From the NCBI RefSeq assembly GCF_036884655.1, contig NC_088339.1, positions 20,799,001-20,863,000 on the forward strand: 64,000 nt of DNA, in the 5' to 3' direction. Below, in pieces: positions 1-10,913 of this stretch. Numbering within the stretch: the first letter of the stretch is position 1; each line of letters opens with the position of its first letter. The position numbers and the translations under genes were made by a program. The notes under the pieces were generated by a model that had not been told where the DNA came from, ran no database searches, and worked only from the letters and a program-made list of their open reading frames with translations. Source of the DNA: Musa acuminata AAA Group. Its lineage: Eukaryota; Streptophyta; Magnoliopsida; Zingiberales; Musaceae.

Positions 1-2341
1 TCGAAAGCACTAAGAGGGGGGGGGGGGGGGTGGGGGTGAATTAGTGCAGCGGAAATCTTTCAGCGATTAAAAACGAAAGCTGCGTTCGTTCGATAAAAAC
101 TATTTTGATGCAAAAGCCGATTCTAAGATTACTTATGATTAAGTGCAATTTACGTCTAAACACAGTTTGCGTCTAAGCGCAGTTTACGCAGTTTGCGTCT
201 AAATGCAGTTTGCGTCTTAATGCAGTTTGCGTCTAAGCGCAGTTTGCATCTAAGCGCAGTTTGCGTCTAAGCTCAGATTGCGTCTAAGCACAGTTTGCGT
301 CTAAGCGCAGATTGCGTCTAAGCGCAGTTTGCGTCTAAACACAGTTTTACGTCAAAACGTAGTTTACGTCTAAACGCAGATTCGGAAAGATCTGAACTTA
401 GACACTCGTTCGTAAAAGCGCAGAAGGCAGTTTGCAGTTATAAATGGAATCAAAACGTAAACGTAAACTGCAAAGAAACTCGTTCGTAAAAGCGCAGAAG
501 ACAGTTTGCAGTTATAAATAGAATCAAAACGTAAATGTAAACTGCAATGTAAAGATCGTACGAAAACACCGATTTACATCTGAATGCAGATTCGGAAAGA
601 TCAGAACTTAGAAACTTGTTCGTAAAAGCGCAGAGAGCAGTAGCTATGTAGGAGGTTTGCAGTAATGATAAAGTGCTCAAAATAAAAGCAAACCAGAGAT
701 TTAGAGTGGTTCGGTCAGTCTTGACCTACTCCACTTTTGGCTTCCTCCACCGACGAGGTCACCGACGTCAACTAGAGGCCTTCCTTCAATAGGCGAAGGC
801 CAACTGCCTTTTTACAGTTTCACTCCTTTTGACGGGCTTAGGAGACAACCCTTACAGAACCTTTCTCTCCTCTCTTTACAACTCAAGACTTGAAGAACAA
901 AAAGAGGAGAACTTTTGGACTTTACACAAATTTGAGCTCTTAGAATCACAGAAAAGATCAAGAATTCGGTGTAGGTCTGTATCTTTTCAGTGCTGAATGG
1001 GTGGGGTATTTATAGGCCCCAACCCAGTTCAAATTTGGAGCTCAAAACGATCAAATCCTGGAATTCCGGGATCAGGCAGTTGCACCTCCTGACTGGAGAG
1101 GTTGCACCGCTTGGCAGAGCTCGAGGACTGAGCCCAAGCGGTTGCACTTCTCTGTCAGGGGCGGTTGCACCGCCTGAGTCTGGCTCGGAGACTGAGCCCC
1201 AGGCAGTGCCACCTCCTGACTGAGGCGGTTGCACCTCTCTGCCAGAGCTCGAAGCCCGAGCTCAAGCGGTGCTACCTCTCTGTCAGGGGAGGTTGCACCG
1301 CCCAGTCTCGCTCGGAGACTGAGCCCCAGGCGGTGCCACCGCCTGCCTGGGGCGGTTGCACCTCCCAGCTTCGCTGGGAGAACCTCTCCTGGGCGGTGCC
1401 ACCTCTGACCCTGGCGGTGCCACCTCTTTCACTATTTCAGCTCACTTGGTTTGGCTCCAAACTTGGCTCAAACCAGTCCGAACTTGGGTTATAGGATTAA
1501 CACCTAATCCTAACCCTAATTAACATGCTAACTATGATTTTAAAGACATTTTCTAAGCTATTACAAAGTCCGCAAGTCAAGACTTCTTCTAGCGAGCTTC
1601 CGGCAAACTTCCGGCGGTCTTCCGATGAACTCTCGGAAACCATTCTGCGGACTCCCGGCAAGCTCCTAGACTTCACGATTTGATCTTAGCGAGTTCCAAC
1701 GAGCTTCTTCGGCAAGCTCCGATCTTTCTCGGCGAGCTCCGCGAACTTCCAACGAACCTTCCGGCAAGCTTCCGAAAACCCTTCGGCAAGCTCCCAACTC
1801 ATTCTCGGCTAGTTCCGGTAGCATTCCCGACGAACCTTCGGACTTCCGTCGAACTCTCGAACTTGCAACAAATCCTTCGCGCTTGACTCCGACACTTTGT
1901 TTTGCTTTATGTCTTCATCGTTATCATAGTTAATCATGCACAATTAAAGCAAAACTTCGATCGAGACAATTAATCCTAAGCAATTAACCAAGTTGTCCGG
2001 CATGTCATTGGTCCCTCGACGCTTCGTCTGATTCTTCGGCGCATCGTCCTCTCCTGCAGCCTATTGCCCAATCGGCCAGTTGACTCCGCAACTCCGATAT
2101 CCTTGGCACAATAACCGCTCTTCTTGGCCCGATGCCCGAGTCTACTGCCCGAAGCCTTCTGTCGATACGTCGACCGATCCACCGGCCCGACGTCCAATCT
2201 TCTGACATGTTCCTCCGGCACAACATGATTTCCCTGCTTTAATTGTCTCACCCTGATCAAAGCATCCTGCGTCACTCAAAACGCAGATTAAATCATAAAC
2301 ATATATCAAGTAGTTTCATCATCAAAATAATAGATTCAATA
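1..2341 (-). repeat. S1 3' LTR (lacks last 8 bp at window edge)
   Basis: Near-identical copy of 6516-8860, with window base 1 matching 6516, so only the final 8 bp of this LTR lie outside the window. The element reads on the minus strand, so this is its 3' LTR. It ends at the purine-rich tract 2342-2355; the terminal TG is mutated (plus strand reads caata instead of caaca). Inside are a G-tract (16-36), a 17-bp minisatellite (about 151-385), a TATA motif (1007-1015), a CpG-rich block (1060-1440) and a cttccggc-rich block (1590-1880). The TATA and G-tract arrangement matches S2 and S3. ORFs within it are by-products of CpG-rich repeats. Confidence 0.93.
151..385. repeat. 17-bp minisatellite in S1 3' LTR
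   Basis: Tandem units of the form gcagtttgcgtctaagc, 17 bp, with single-base variants. The right-hand LTR has the same array at about 6660-6885 with one unit fewer, so copy number changed after insertion. Confidence 0.85.
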
Positions 2342-2355
2342 ATCTCCCCCTTTTT
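2342..2355 (-). promoter_or_regulatory. Polypurine tract of S1 (plus-strand primer)
   Basis: On the minus strand this reads AAAAAGGGGGAGAT directly before the 3' LTR, the expected place of the plus-strand priming tract. Similar tracts recur upstream near 2411, 2544, 3206, 4411 and 5123, often followed by a tgtcatcaa-like word. This resembles the multiplied polypurine tracts described for Sireviruses. Confidence 0.8.
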
Positions 2356-5300
2356 GATGATGACAACTACTTGATGACGGAGTTAACCTTAACTCCCGGA
2401 GTTTAAACAAACTCCCCCTATCAATATGCCATATTGATAGAACCTTGAATTCAAACTGAATTCAAGTCATTGCAATATTCATCATGAATACTTGCAACAT
2501 ATCATCATGAACTTATGCATAACATGTCATGTCATCAATATACTTCTCCCCCTTTGTCATCAACAAAAAGGAGAAGTATCGCAATCAAGTGTTTGTGATG
2601 TAAGTTTAACTCATTGCATGAAAAACATAATATTTATTCTTACCATTATGCAAGTTTGAAGCCAGAAAATTTAGCAAATGTTACATCATGCTTAGAACAT
2701 TCAAGCTATCAAGTTTTAGATATGCAAGTTTTACGGCATACAAGATAGCACATGCAAGCTAGCAATGTTACAACATTTTAGAACTTGCAAGCTAGCAGTT
2801 TAGAGATATTCAAGAAAGCAACTCTTGCTTCTTGAAATATGCAAGTTGCAAGCTAGCAAATTTTTGCTTCCTTTGTAGTGTTAGCTTTTGATATCGTAAC
2901 GCAACTATTTCAAGTGTTTATCAATTGTAGCATTTCATCATATGGCATGATATCGACATGTAAAGCTGTGAAGCAAGATTTTGATATCATTTCATGATGT
3001 ACACATTTCGAATATTTTAGCAAGTGTAGCATTGCATCACATGGTAAGATATCAGCTCGTACGATGCAAATTTTTGTTTGATATCTTGATACAGGGCATA
3101 TAGCAATGATAGCAATCATATATTTCTTGGTGATGCAAGTATGGCCTAATCATAGCATTAGTGATAGCAACTATTAGTGATAGCAAACATATCAATTCAT
3201 ATATTTCTCCTCCTTTGTCATCAACAACAAGGAGAACGATATAAGCAAATTTTAAATATAAGTGCGATGCCATAAGTTGGTTCATGTCATTTTCCAACAG
3301 TGAGTGATAGGATACCAGTTATGCAAACATCTCGAGGAAAACATGACATGGAGATAGCTTTTATTGCTTCTTCCTTTTTATTTGTTATCTTTTTACATGA
3401 AGGAGGAAAGCCATATGTGAAGTTCAAATCGATAAGATATTAAAGCACACTTCATTTTTGCAAGGATTAAGATATGTAAGTGAGTCAAATCCTTGTATGT
3501 AAAAATATCTTCCTTTTATAAGAGGGAACCATTAAATATGTTTCTCGAAAAATATTTTTCACATGATAAGTGCATTTGCTAGATGATTCCATATGTCAAA
3601 AATCAATGATGTGAATTAAACTTGATATGACATATGCTTGTTAAATTCGGAAGAGGATAATGTATCAAGAAAATCCAATTGTTAGGATCAAGAAAATCCG
3701 AAAATGAAATTTGACACTTTCATACATTCGGACAGGGTTTTACTAGAGATATTCAATTACAATCATGAAGGTAAAACATGCTTATTATCATGGAAATATT
3801 TGTATTCAAGCACGTAATTTTCAACATGTAATCATGGCAAGTAATTGTGTAAAATCATTATGGCAATCAAGTGATTTGATCATTCAATCAAAAAAGTCCG
3901 AAAAATAATTTTAACACGTTTAATCATTCAGACATATTTTTGCCATAGTTTTTCAAATATAATCATGAAGATAAGGCATGCTCATCATCATGGTAGTATG
4001 ATAGCAAGTTTACCATATACAAGCTAGCAAAAAAATTCTACATTTTAAGGCCTGCAAAAAGCAATTTTGAGATGTTCAAGAAAGCAACTCTTGCTTCTTG
4101 AAATATAAGTTTTGCTAGATGTGCAAGTTAACTTTTTGCTTCTTGAGATAGGCAAGATAGCATTCCTTGGTGATGTTCAATATAACTAAGTTCTACATCA
4201 TGTAAGCTAGTGAATTTTATAACATTTTAGAACATGCATAATCACCAAAGCATCATAAATTTTAATGATGTGCAAAATTACAAATTTTGCATGATTGCAT
4301 TTGTGTCTTGAGATTTGCAAGATAGCACTTCTTGGTGATGTTCAAGATAGCAATTTCTTCTCTTTTGAGAAGTGCAATTTTTGCTTTCTTTTTGAATTGT
4401 GCAAGCTAGCTATCTCCCCTTTTGTCATTGTCAAAAAGAAGGGAAAAACCCTTTACATCAATTTTTAAATCATGACAAAGGTTAGTATCAATCTCACTTG
4501 TGCATCATTATATTTTCAAATTAAAACATGCACATTTTCAAAACATATAAACTCATTATTATATGCATGATTCCAAATCATCATTCATATTATTTCAATC
4601 ATTGTTTCACTCATCACTATAGCTTATCATGCATAATATGTAAAACCATCTAACATGATATAAACATTTATTTATTTAATTTTTTTTAAGCATTCATTAT
4701 CATAATAAAAAGCATATGCATCATTCCAAATCATAAATATTTCAAATCATCATGGTATTAATTTGTCACATTGTATCCTACCATGCATGATCGAAACTTC
4801 TCATTTGCATACATCAAAATAAATTCATGAATATCTCATGCATTCATATCATCACTTGAGGAATATTGAAAAGAAATAATTGGGTGATGAGATAAATATT
4901 TCATGAATTCAAAGAATTGCATAAAAATCATATCATGAATACAAGGAATACAAGTCACAATCATTCAAGAGAAAAATCATCATTCATTTTCAATTCATTC
5001 AATTTGATAAATCAAGATCATGATTTTGATAAAACTCATTTTAAATTTAAATCATCAAAATAATTTTTATGGCTCACAAAATTTATAACATAAATGGATT
5101 CATGATTTCATTGATAATATATTTTCCCCCTTTTTAAGTGTTTCATTTTAAGTGGTCGATTTCATGTTAGCATGCCTTTTCATTTATGAAAACATGCATC
5201 AATTTTTTTTTTTTTAAAGCCACTGTTATTATCATGAAAATCGATAATCCATAAATATCAAGAATCATCATACATAATTTCAAAAATATATACTCAAAAT

Positions 5301-5544
5301 CGAGAAATAACAATGGAAATCAACATGATACACATTATTACTTCTCAACCACATATAGCATGATTTCATAAGGTATTTTTAATCAAAATCATTTTGTTTA
5401 TCATAAACATGTAATTTTCATGATTATTTTCAAAATTACTAGAATGATAAGCATGATTCCTAATTGTTTGTATTTTCATTATAAAATTATTAAACATGTA
5501 ATTTTCAAGAAAATTAAAAAAGGAGAAATGCTTTATGAAAAGCA
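2356..5544 (-). other. Non-coding internal region of S1
   Basis: About 3.2 kb of AT-rich sequence between gag and the 3' LTR where an autonomous copia element would carry pol. I see no protease, integrase, RT or RNase H motif in any frame. It holds repeated words built around gcaagctagcaa and cttgcttcttgaaatatgcaag, plus scattered polypurine-like tracts. The same words occur in the corresponding region of S2 (about 14820-15250), so this looks like conserved non-coding sequence of a gag-only family and not simply decayed pol. Confidence 0.75.
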
Positions 5545-6457
5545 TCATGTAATTTCAAAGTAAATTAAAGGCATTTTGATTACCTCAGCGTCGAAAGGCG
5601 TAAAGGCGTAATTTGCCACCTCACCTTTGTTGATTTTCTCCTCGTCTTCGGAGGAGCTCGATTCATCCCAATTTTTGTTCTTCTTCTTGCGTTCAAAGCA
5701 AGTAGTTCCGTTCTTTTTACTTTTTAATTTTTGTTTCATTTGTAGTTTAAGTTCACCATCACTTGAGCTTATGCTCGAGTGGTCTTCAAATGTTCTGTCC
5801 CAAATTCTTCCTGTTCTTTGGAAGGTGGTTCTCAAGTTCTTCACGTGCATTGCACGTCATTTCATATATGATCAATGAACCAATTAGTTCTTCAAGTGGA
5901 AATTGGTTCAAGTTTTTCGATTCTTGAATAGCAGTTACTTTTGAATCCCAAGTTTTAGAAAGTGAGCGCAAAACTTTGTTAACGAGTTCAAAATCCGAAA
6001 AGCTTTTACCAAGTGATTTTAAACCATTGACGACATCCGTAAAACGGGTGTACATGTCAACAACAGTTTCGCTTGGTTTCATATGAAAAAGCTCGAAATC
6101 ATGCAGTAAAATATTAACTTTCGAGTCTTTGACTCTACTAGTTCCCTCGTGCGTGATTTCAAGAGTGCGCCAAATATCGAAAGCCGTTTCGCACAAAGAA
6201 ACCCGATTGAACACATTTTTGTCCAAAGCGCAAAATAAGGCATTCATAGCCTTTGCGTTTAAAGAAAAATACTTCTTCTCTAAATCCGACCATTCGTTCA
6301 TCGGTTTAGAGGGAAGTTGAAAACCGTTTTCAACGATATTCCATAAATTCAGATTTAGAGAAATCAAGAAAACTCTCATTCGAGTTTTCCAATAAGTGTA
6401 GTCCAATCCGTTAAAGAACGGTGGACGAAAGACCGAAAAGCCCTCTTGAAGAGCCAT
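5545..6457 (-). pseudogene. S1 Gag (Ty1-copia, Sirevirus-like), frameshifted
   Basis: Reading from 6457 the first frame gives 223 aa of copia Gag (key words YWKTRMRVFL near the N-terminus, NALFCALDKN, VDMYTRFTDVVNGL, LPLEEL-like helix). After a frameshift near 5790-5850 the C-terminal part continues to a stop at 5545. Gag would form the particle that packages element RNA. The CCHC zinc knuckle is absent: where S3 has CYECKKLGHFK, S1 has CFERKKKNKNWDES, and S2 shows the same Cys-to-Arg change and the same jump to WDES. The start ATG lies 36 bp inside the internal region, just after the PBS. No pol follows. Likely non-autonomous. Confidence 0.88.
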
Positions 6458-6493
6458 TTCTCTCGGGTGTAAATCCGAAATGAGAAATACCCC

Positions 6494-6505
6494 GCTCTAA
6501 TACCA
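6494..6505 (-). promoter_or_regulatory. Primer-binding site of S1
   Basis: On the minus strand TGGTATTAGAGC, two bases after the LTR end. It differs by one base from the plant initiator-Met tRNA PBS (TGGTATCAGAGC) and fixes the element orientation. Confidence 0.9.
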
Positions 6506-6507
6506 AT

Positions 6508-8860
6508 TGTTAGGATCGAAGGCACTAAGAGGGGGGGGGGGGGGGGGGGGGGTGAATTAGTGCAGCGGAAATCTTTCAGCGATTAAAAACGAAAGCTGCG
6601 TTCGTTCGATAAAAACTATTTTGATGCAAAAGCCGATTCTAAGATTACTTATGATTAAGTGCAATTTACGTCTAAACACAGTTTGCGTCTAAGCGCAGTT
6701 TACGCAGTTTGCGTCTAAATGCAGTTTGCGTCTAAATGCAGTTTGCGTCTAAGCGCAGTTTGCATCTAAGCGCAGTTTGCGTCTAAGCTCAGATTGCGTC
6801 TAAGCGCAGATTGCGTCTAAGCGCAGTTTGCGTCTAAACACAGTTTTACGTCAAAACGTAGTTTACGTCTAAACGCAGATTCGGAAAGATCTGAACTTAG
6901 ACACTCGTTCGTAAAAGCGCAAAAGGCAGTTTGTAGTTATAAATGGAATCAAAACGTAAACGTAAACTGCAAAGAAACTCGTTCGTAAAAGCGCAGAAGA
7001 CAGTTTGCAGTTATAAATAGAATCAAAACGTAAATGTAAACTGCAATGTAAAGATCGTACGAAAACACCGATTTACGTCTGAATGCAGATTCGGAAAGAT
7101 CAGAACTTAGAAACTTGTTCGTAAAAGCGCAGAGAGCAGTAGCTATGTAGGAGGTTTGCAGTAATGATAAAGTGCTCAAAATAAAAGCAAACTAGAGATT
7201 TAGAGTGGTTCGGTCAGTCTTGACCTACTCCACTTTTGGCTTCCTCCACCGACGAGGTCACCGACGTCAACTAGAGGCCTTCCTTCAATAGGCGAAGGCC
7301 AACTGCCTTTTTACAGTTTCACTCCTTTTGACGGGCTTAGGAGACAACCCTTACAGAACCTTTCTCTCCTCTCTTTATAACTCAAGACTTGAAGAACAGA
7401 AAGCGGAGGACTTTTGGACTTTACACAAATTTGAGCTCTTAGAATCACAGAAAAGATCAAGAATTCGGTGTAGGTCTGTATCTTTTCAATGCTGAATGGG
7501 TGGGGTATTTATAGGCCCCAACCCAGTTCAAATTTGGAGCTTAAAACGATCAAATCCCGGAATTCCGGGATCAGGCGGTTGCACCTCCTGATTGGAGAGG
7601 TTGCACCGCCTAGCAGAGCTCGAGGACTGAGCCCAGGCGGTTGCACCTCTCTGTCAGGGGCGGTTGCACCGCCTGAGTCTGGCTCGGAGACTGAGCCCCA
7701 GGCGGTGCCACCTCCTGATTGAGGCGGTTGCACCTCTCTGCTAGAGCTCGAAGCCCGAGCTCAGGCGGTGCTACCTCTCTGTCAGGGGAGGTTGCACCGC
7801 CCAGTCTCGCTCGGAGACTGAGCCCCAAGCGGTGCCACCGCCTGCCTGGTGCGGTTGCACCTCCCAGCTTCGCTGGGAGAACCTCTCCTGGGCGGTGCCA
7901 CCTCTGACCCTGGCGGTGCCACCTCTTTCACTATTTCAGCTCACTTGGTTTGGCTCCAAACTTGGCCCAAACCAGTCCGAACTTGGGTTATAGGATTAAC
8001 ACCTAATCCTAACCCTAATTAACGTGCTAACTATGATTTTAAAGACATTTTCTAAGCTATTACAAAGTCCGCAAGTCAAGACTTCTTCTAGCGAGCTTCC
8101 GGCAAACTTCCGGCGGTCTTCCGATGAACTCTCGGAAACCATTCTGCGGACTCCCGGCAAGCTCCTAGACTTCACGATTTGATCTTAGCGAGTTCCAACG
8201 AGCTTCTTCGGCAAGCTCCGATCTTTCTCGGCGAGCTCCGCGAACTTCCAACGAACCTTCCGGCAAGCTTCCGAAAACCCTTCGGCAAGCTCCCAACTCA
8301 TTCTCGGCTAGTTCCGGTAGCATTCCCGACGAACCTTCGGACTTCCGTCGAACTCTCGAACTTGCAACAAATCCTTCGCGCTGGACTCCGACACTTTGTT
8401 TCGCTTTATGTCTTCATCGTTATCATAGTTAATCCTGCACAATTAAAGCAAAACTTCGATCGAGACAATTAATCCTAAGCAATTAACCAAGTTGTCCGGC
8501 ATGTCATTGGTCCCTCGACGCTTCGTCTGATTCCTCGACGCTTCGTCTGATTCTTCGGCGCATCGTCCTCTCCTGCGGCCTATTGCCCAATCGGCCAGTT
8601 GACTCCGCAACTCCGATATCCTTGGCACAATAACCGCTCTTCTTGGCCCGATGCCCGAGTCCACTGCCCGAAGCCTTCTATCGATACGTCGACCGATCCA
8701 CCGGCCCAACGTCCAATATTCTGACATGTTCCTCCGGCACAACATGATTTTCCTGCTTTAATTGTCTCATCCTGATTAAAGCATCCTGCGTCACTTAAAA
8801 CACAGATTAAATCATAAACATATATCAAGTAGTTTCATCATCAAAATACGAGATTCAACA
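6508..8860 (-). repeat. S1 5' LTR (2353 bp)
   Basis: Plus-strand ends are tgttagg...gattcaaca, so the minus-strand LTR runs TG...CA. It pairs with 1-2341 at very high identity (by eye a few percent or less). The length differences are accounted for by a 20-bp tandem duplication near 8518-8557, one 17-bp minisatellite unit fewer, and one extra G in the G-tract (22 G at 6531-6552). The next bases (8861-8865, atgcc) should be one copy of the target duplication; the other lies outside the window. Confidence 0.95.
7505..7515 (-). promoter_or_regulatory. TATA region of S1 5' LTR promoter
   Basis: The minus strand reads CCTATAAATACCCC about 1.35 kb into the LTR. An equivalent CTATAAATA-like motif occurs in S2 (11930-11938, 16591-16600) and S3 (19085-19106, 25691-25712), placing the U3/R boundary shortly downstream. 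Confidence 0.7.
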
Positions 8861-8926
8861 ATGCCCAATCTCCATGAGTTGTACGAACACTAACAAGGGT
8901 CGATTTTTCTCAATTCATATAGCTTG

Positions 8927-9525
8927 GGCACATTTTATCATATGCTTTCTATCGTGATGGGTTTCTTCTCACATGAGTTGAATTTTTTTTTACTCACACA
9001 CCTTGAGCACATTTTGTATTGTGCCTCCCATAGTGGGTTTTTTCTCACGCGGATCGAGTTTTTTCAACTCACGTGTCTCAAACATATTTTGCCTTGTGCC
9101 TCCTGCTATAGTAGGTTTTTTTTCATGCGGATCGAGTTTTCCCGACTCACGTGCCTCAAGCACATTTTGCTTTGTGCCTCTTACCATTGTAGGTTTTTTT
9201 CATACGGGTTGGGTTTTTTCAACTCACATGCCTTAGGCATATTTTGCTTTGTATCTCCCGTCGTGACGAGTTTTTTCTCATATTGGTTAGATTTTTTTAC
9301 TCACATGCCTCGGGCATATTTTGTCTTGTGTCTTCCGTCGTGATGATTTTTTTTTTCATGTGGGTTAGGTTTCCCCAACTCACACACCGAGAGCACATTT
9401 TGCCTTATATCTCTCATCATGGTAGGTCTTTTTTTTTTCATACGGTCAGGTTTTCCTAGCTCACATATCTGATGCACATTTTGCCTTGCACCTCCCATTA
9501 TGGTGGGTTTTTTCATGCTTTTTGA
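8927..9525. repeat. Minisatellite, about eight 76-81 bp units
   Basis: Units share the words cacattttgccttgtgcctccc, a T-rich stretch after gtgggt, and cgactcacgtgcctc. Positions of the cacattttg word (about 8927, 9007, 9083, 9161, 9237, 9313, 9392, 9473) give the period. It lies in the 3' untranslated part of the old Tat element, next to the antisense ORF. Short ORFs inside it are repeat artefacts. Confidence 0.85.
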
Positions 9526-9694
9526 GGTAGTTTCCGCACATTGACCTTTTTAAGGTATCCCTTTATTAATTAGTGTCTCTTTGAATTCGACCCAAGGGGA
9601 CACTTGTCTTCAATATGGGTAGAGAAAGATTGATCATATGTGCGTCATGAATGTGACCGAGCATTTGACCGCCTTGAATGAGTAAATTCAAAGT

Positions 9695-9839
9695 ATGAAT
9701 AGTGAGATGGAGGCCTTGAAGGATGTGCTAGAGGCTAAGAGAACCATGATACCAAGGTTTCGGAAGGAGATGGTCATCAATTATAAGGCCTACATAGGGT
9801 TCAAGAAGAGTCTAGAGAGGTCGGGGGTCACCTTATATA
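9695..9839 (+). pseudogene. Antisense ORF of the Tat element, first fragment
   Basis: Open frame starting MNSEMEALKDVLEAK and continuing through an alkaline segment to GVTLY, where the outer LTR insertion begins. It resembles the C-terminal part of a protein family common next to plant gypsy elements (a GFKKSLERSG-type segment), which I recognise only as a family. The frame resumes without a stop at 34244-34412 after 24.4 kb of nested insertion. It lies on the strand opposite to the Tat pol. This matches the extra antisense ORF known between pol and 3' LTR in Tat-lineage elements (for example gene23 of maize Grande). The true N-terminus may lie further left; its function is unknown. Confidence 0.65.
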
Positions 9840-10431
9840 TATTAGTTACAAGTGCCCTACAAGCCAATCACATGAGTGATGGCACGTGTGACACACTATA
9901 CAATCTTTTTTGTTATTATTATTATGGTATTTTCTCACATTATACTATTTGATAAGTATATATTGTGATTTTCTTGGATTTATGCAATGAGAATTAGATT
10001 ATAATGAGATCATGATAGTGAGACCAATTCACCTATAAACACAGATTGCTAAATATTTCCGATCATTGTTTACTCGAGAGGGACATTGAGATAACCGGAC
10101 AGACTGGCGTGCTACATACACATTCATATGATGGAGATAGTTGGTCTCAAAGCTGCTTGTGTGGGGATACTAAGGATATAGTGTAGGTGCTCATTGGAGA
10201 ATGAGTTCACTAAATGATCTGCTTACGAAATGCTGATTTGTTAATGATACATCATCGTCAGACAGCAATTTCGTAGTCCTAGTTGTGTGTATGGTCCTTA
10301 AACTTGGGACACCAAGGATGCCCTATATGAGTACTCTACTCTTTGATACCTGACTTATAGGTCTGGAAGTCCTAGATCTTGCATAGTCGGTCATCGAGAG
10401 TGGTAGCTAACCTTACGATAGCAATTGGGTG
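9840..10431 (+). repeat. Outer copia LTR, left half
   Basis: Begins tattagttacaagtg, matching the start of the H LTRs (10437 and 31264), and runs to caattgggtg. The sequence continues at 33158 with tcaatatagaatc, in exact register with the homologous LTR interior at about 31850. Flanks atata (9835-9839) and atatc (34244-34248) look like a decayed 5-bp target duplication. This was therefore probably a solo LTR before H inserted in it. Confidence 0.8.
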
Positions 10432-10436
10432 ACAAC

Positions 10437-10913
10437 TACTAGTCATAAGTGTCTTGTAAACCAATTATGTGAGTAATGACATAAGTGACATTCTGTATAG
10501 TCTTTTTGCTTATTATTATTATTATTATTTTCTCACTTTATGTTACATGTTGTATATTTTGTGATATCCATGGATCTATGTAATAGGAATCGGATCATGA
10601 TGAGATCACGATAATGAGACTGATTCACCTTTAAACACATACCTTAAATAATCTCAATCATAGGTTACTTGAGATGAACATTGAGATAACCGGATAGACT
10701 AGTGTGTTATATACTCGTCCATATCATAGCTGCTCGTATGGGGACACTAGGGATATAGTATAGGTGTTCATTGGAGAATGACTTTACTAATTGATCCGCT
10801 CACGGAATGTTGGATGGTTGATGATACCTCATTGTCAAACAATGATTCCATAGTCCCAGTTGTATGTTTGGTCGTTAAACTTGAGACACCAAGGATGTCC
10901 TATATGAGTACTA
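10437..10913 (+). repeat. H 5' LTR, first part
   Basis: Matches the first ~480 bp of the 3' LTR (from 31264). Broken by S2 at gagtacta; the rest resumes at 17083. Confidence 0.85.

Noticed and set aside
151..385. Regular short repeats resembling a CRISPR array
   Set aside because: Units are contiguous 17-mers without spacers, within a plant LTR.
990..1494. GC-rich ORFs in the S1 LTRs (also 7489-7907)
   Set aside because: They lie within LTR promoter repeats, exist on both strands, and have no domain.
8924..9459. ORFs in the T-rich minisatellite
   Set aside because: Produced by the repeat, hydrophobic by composition, different in each frame.
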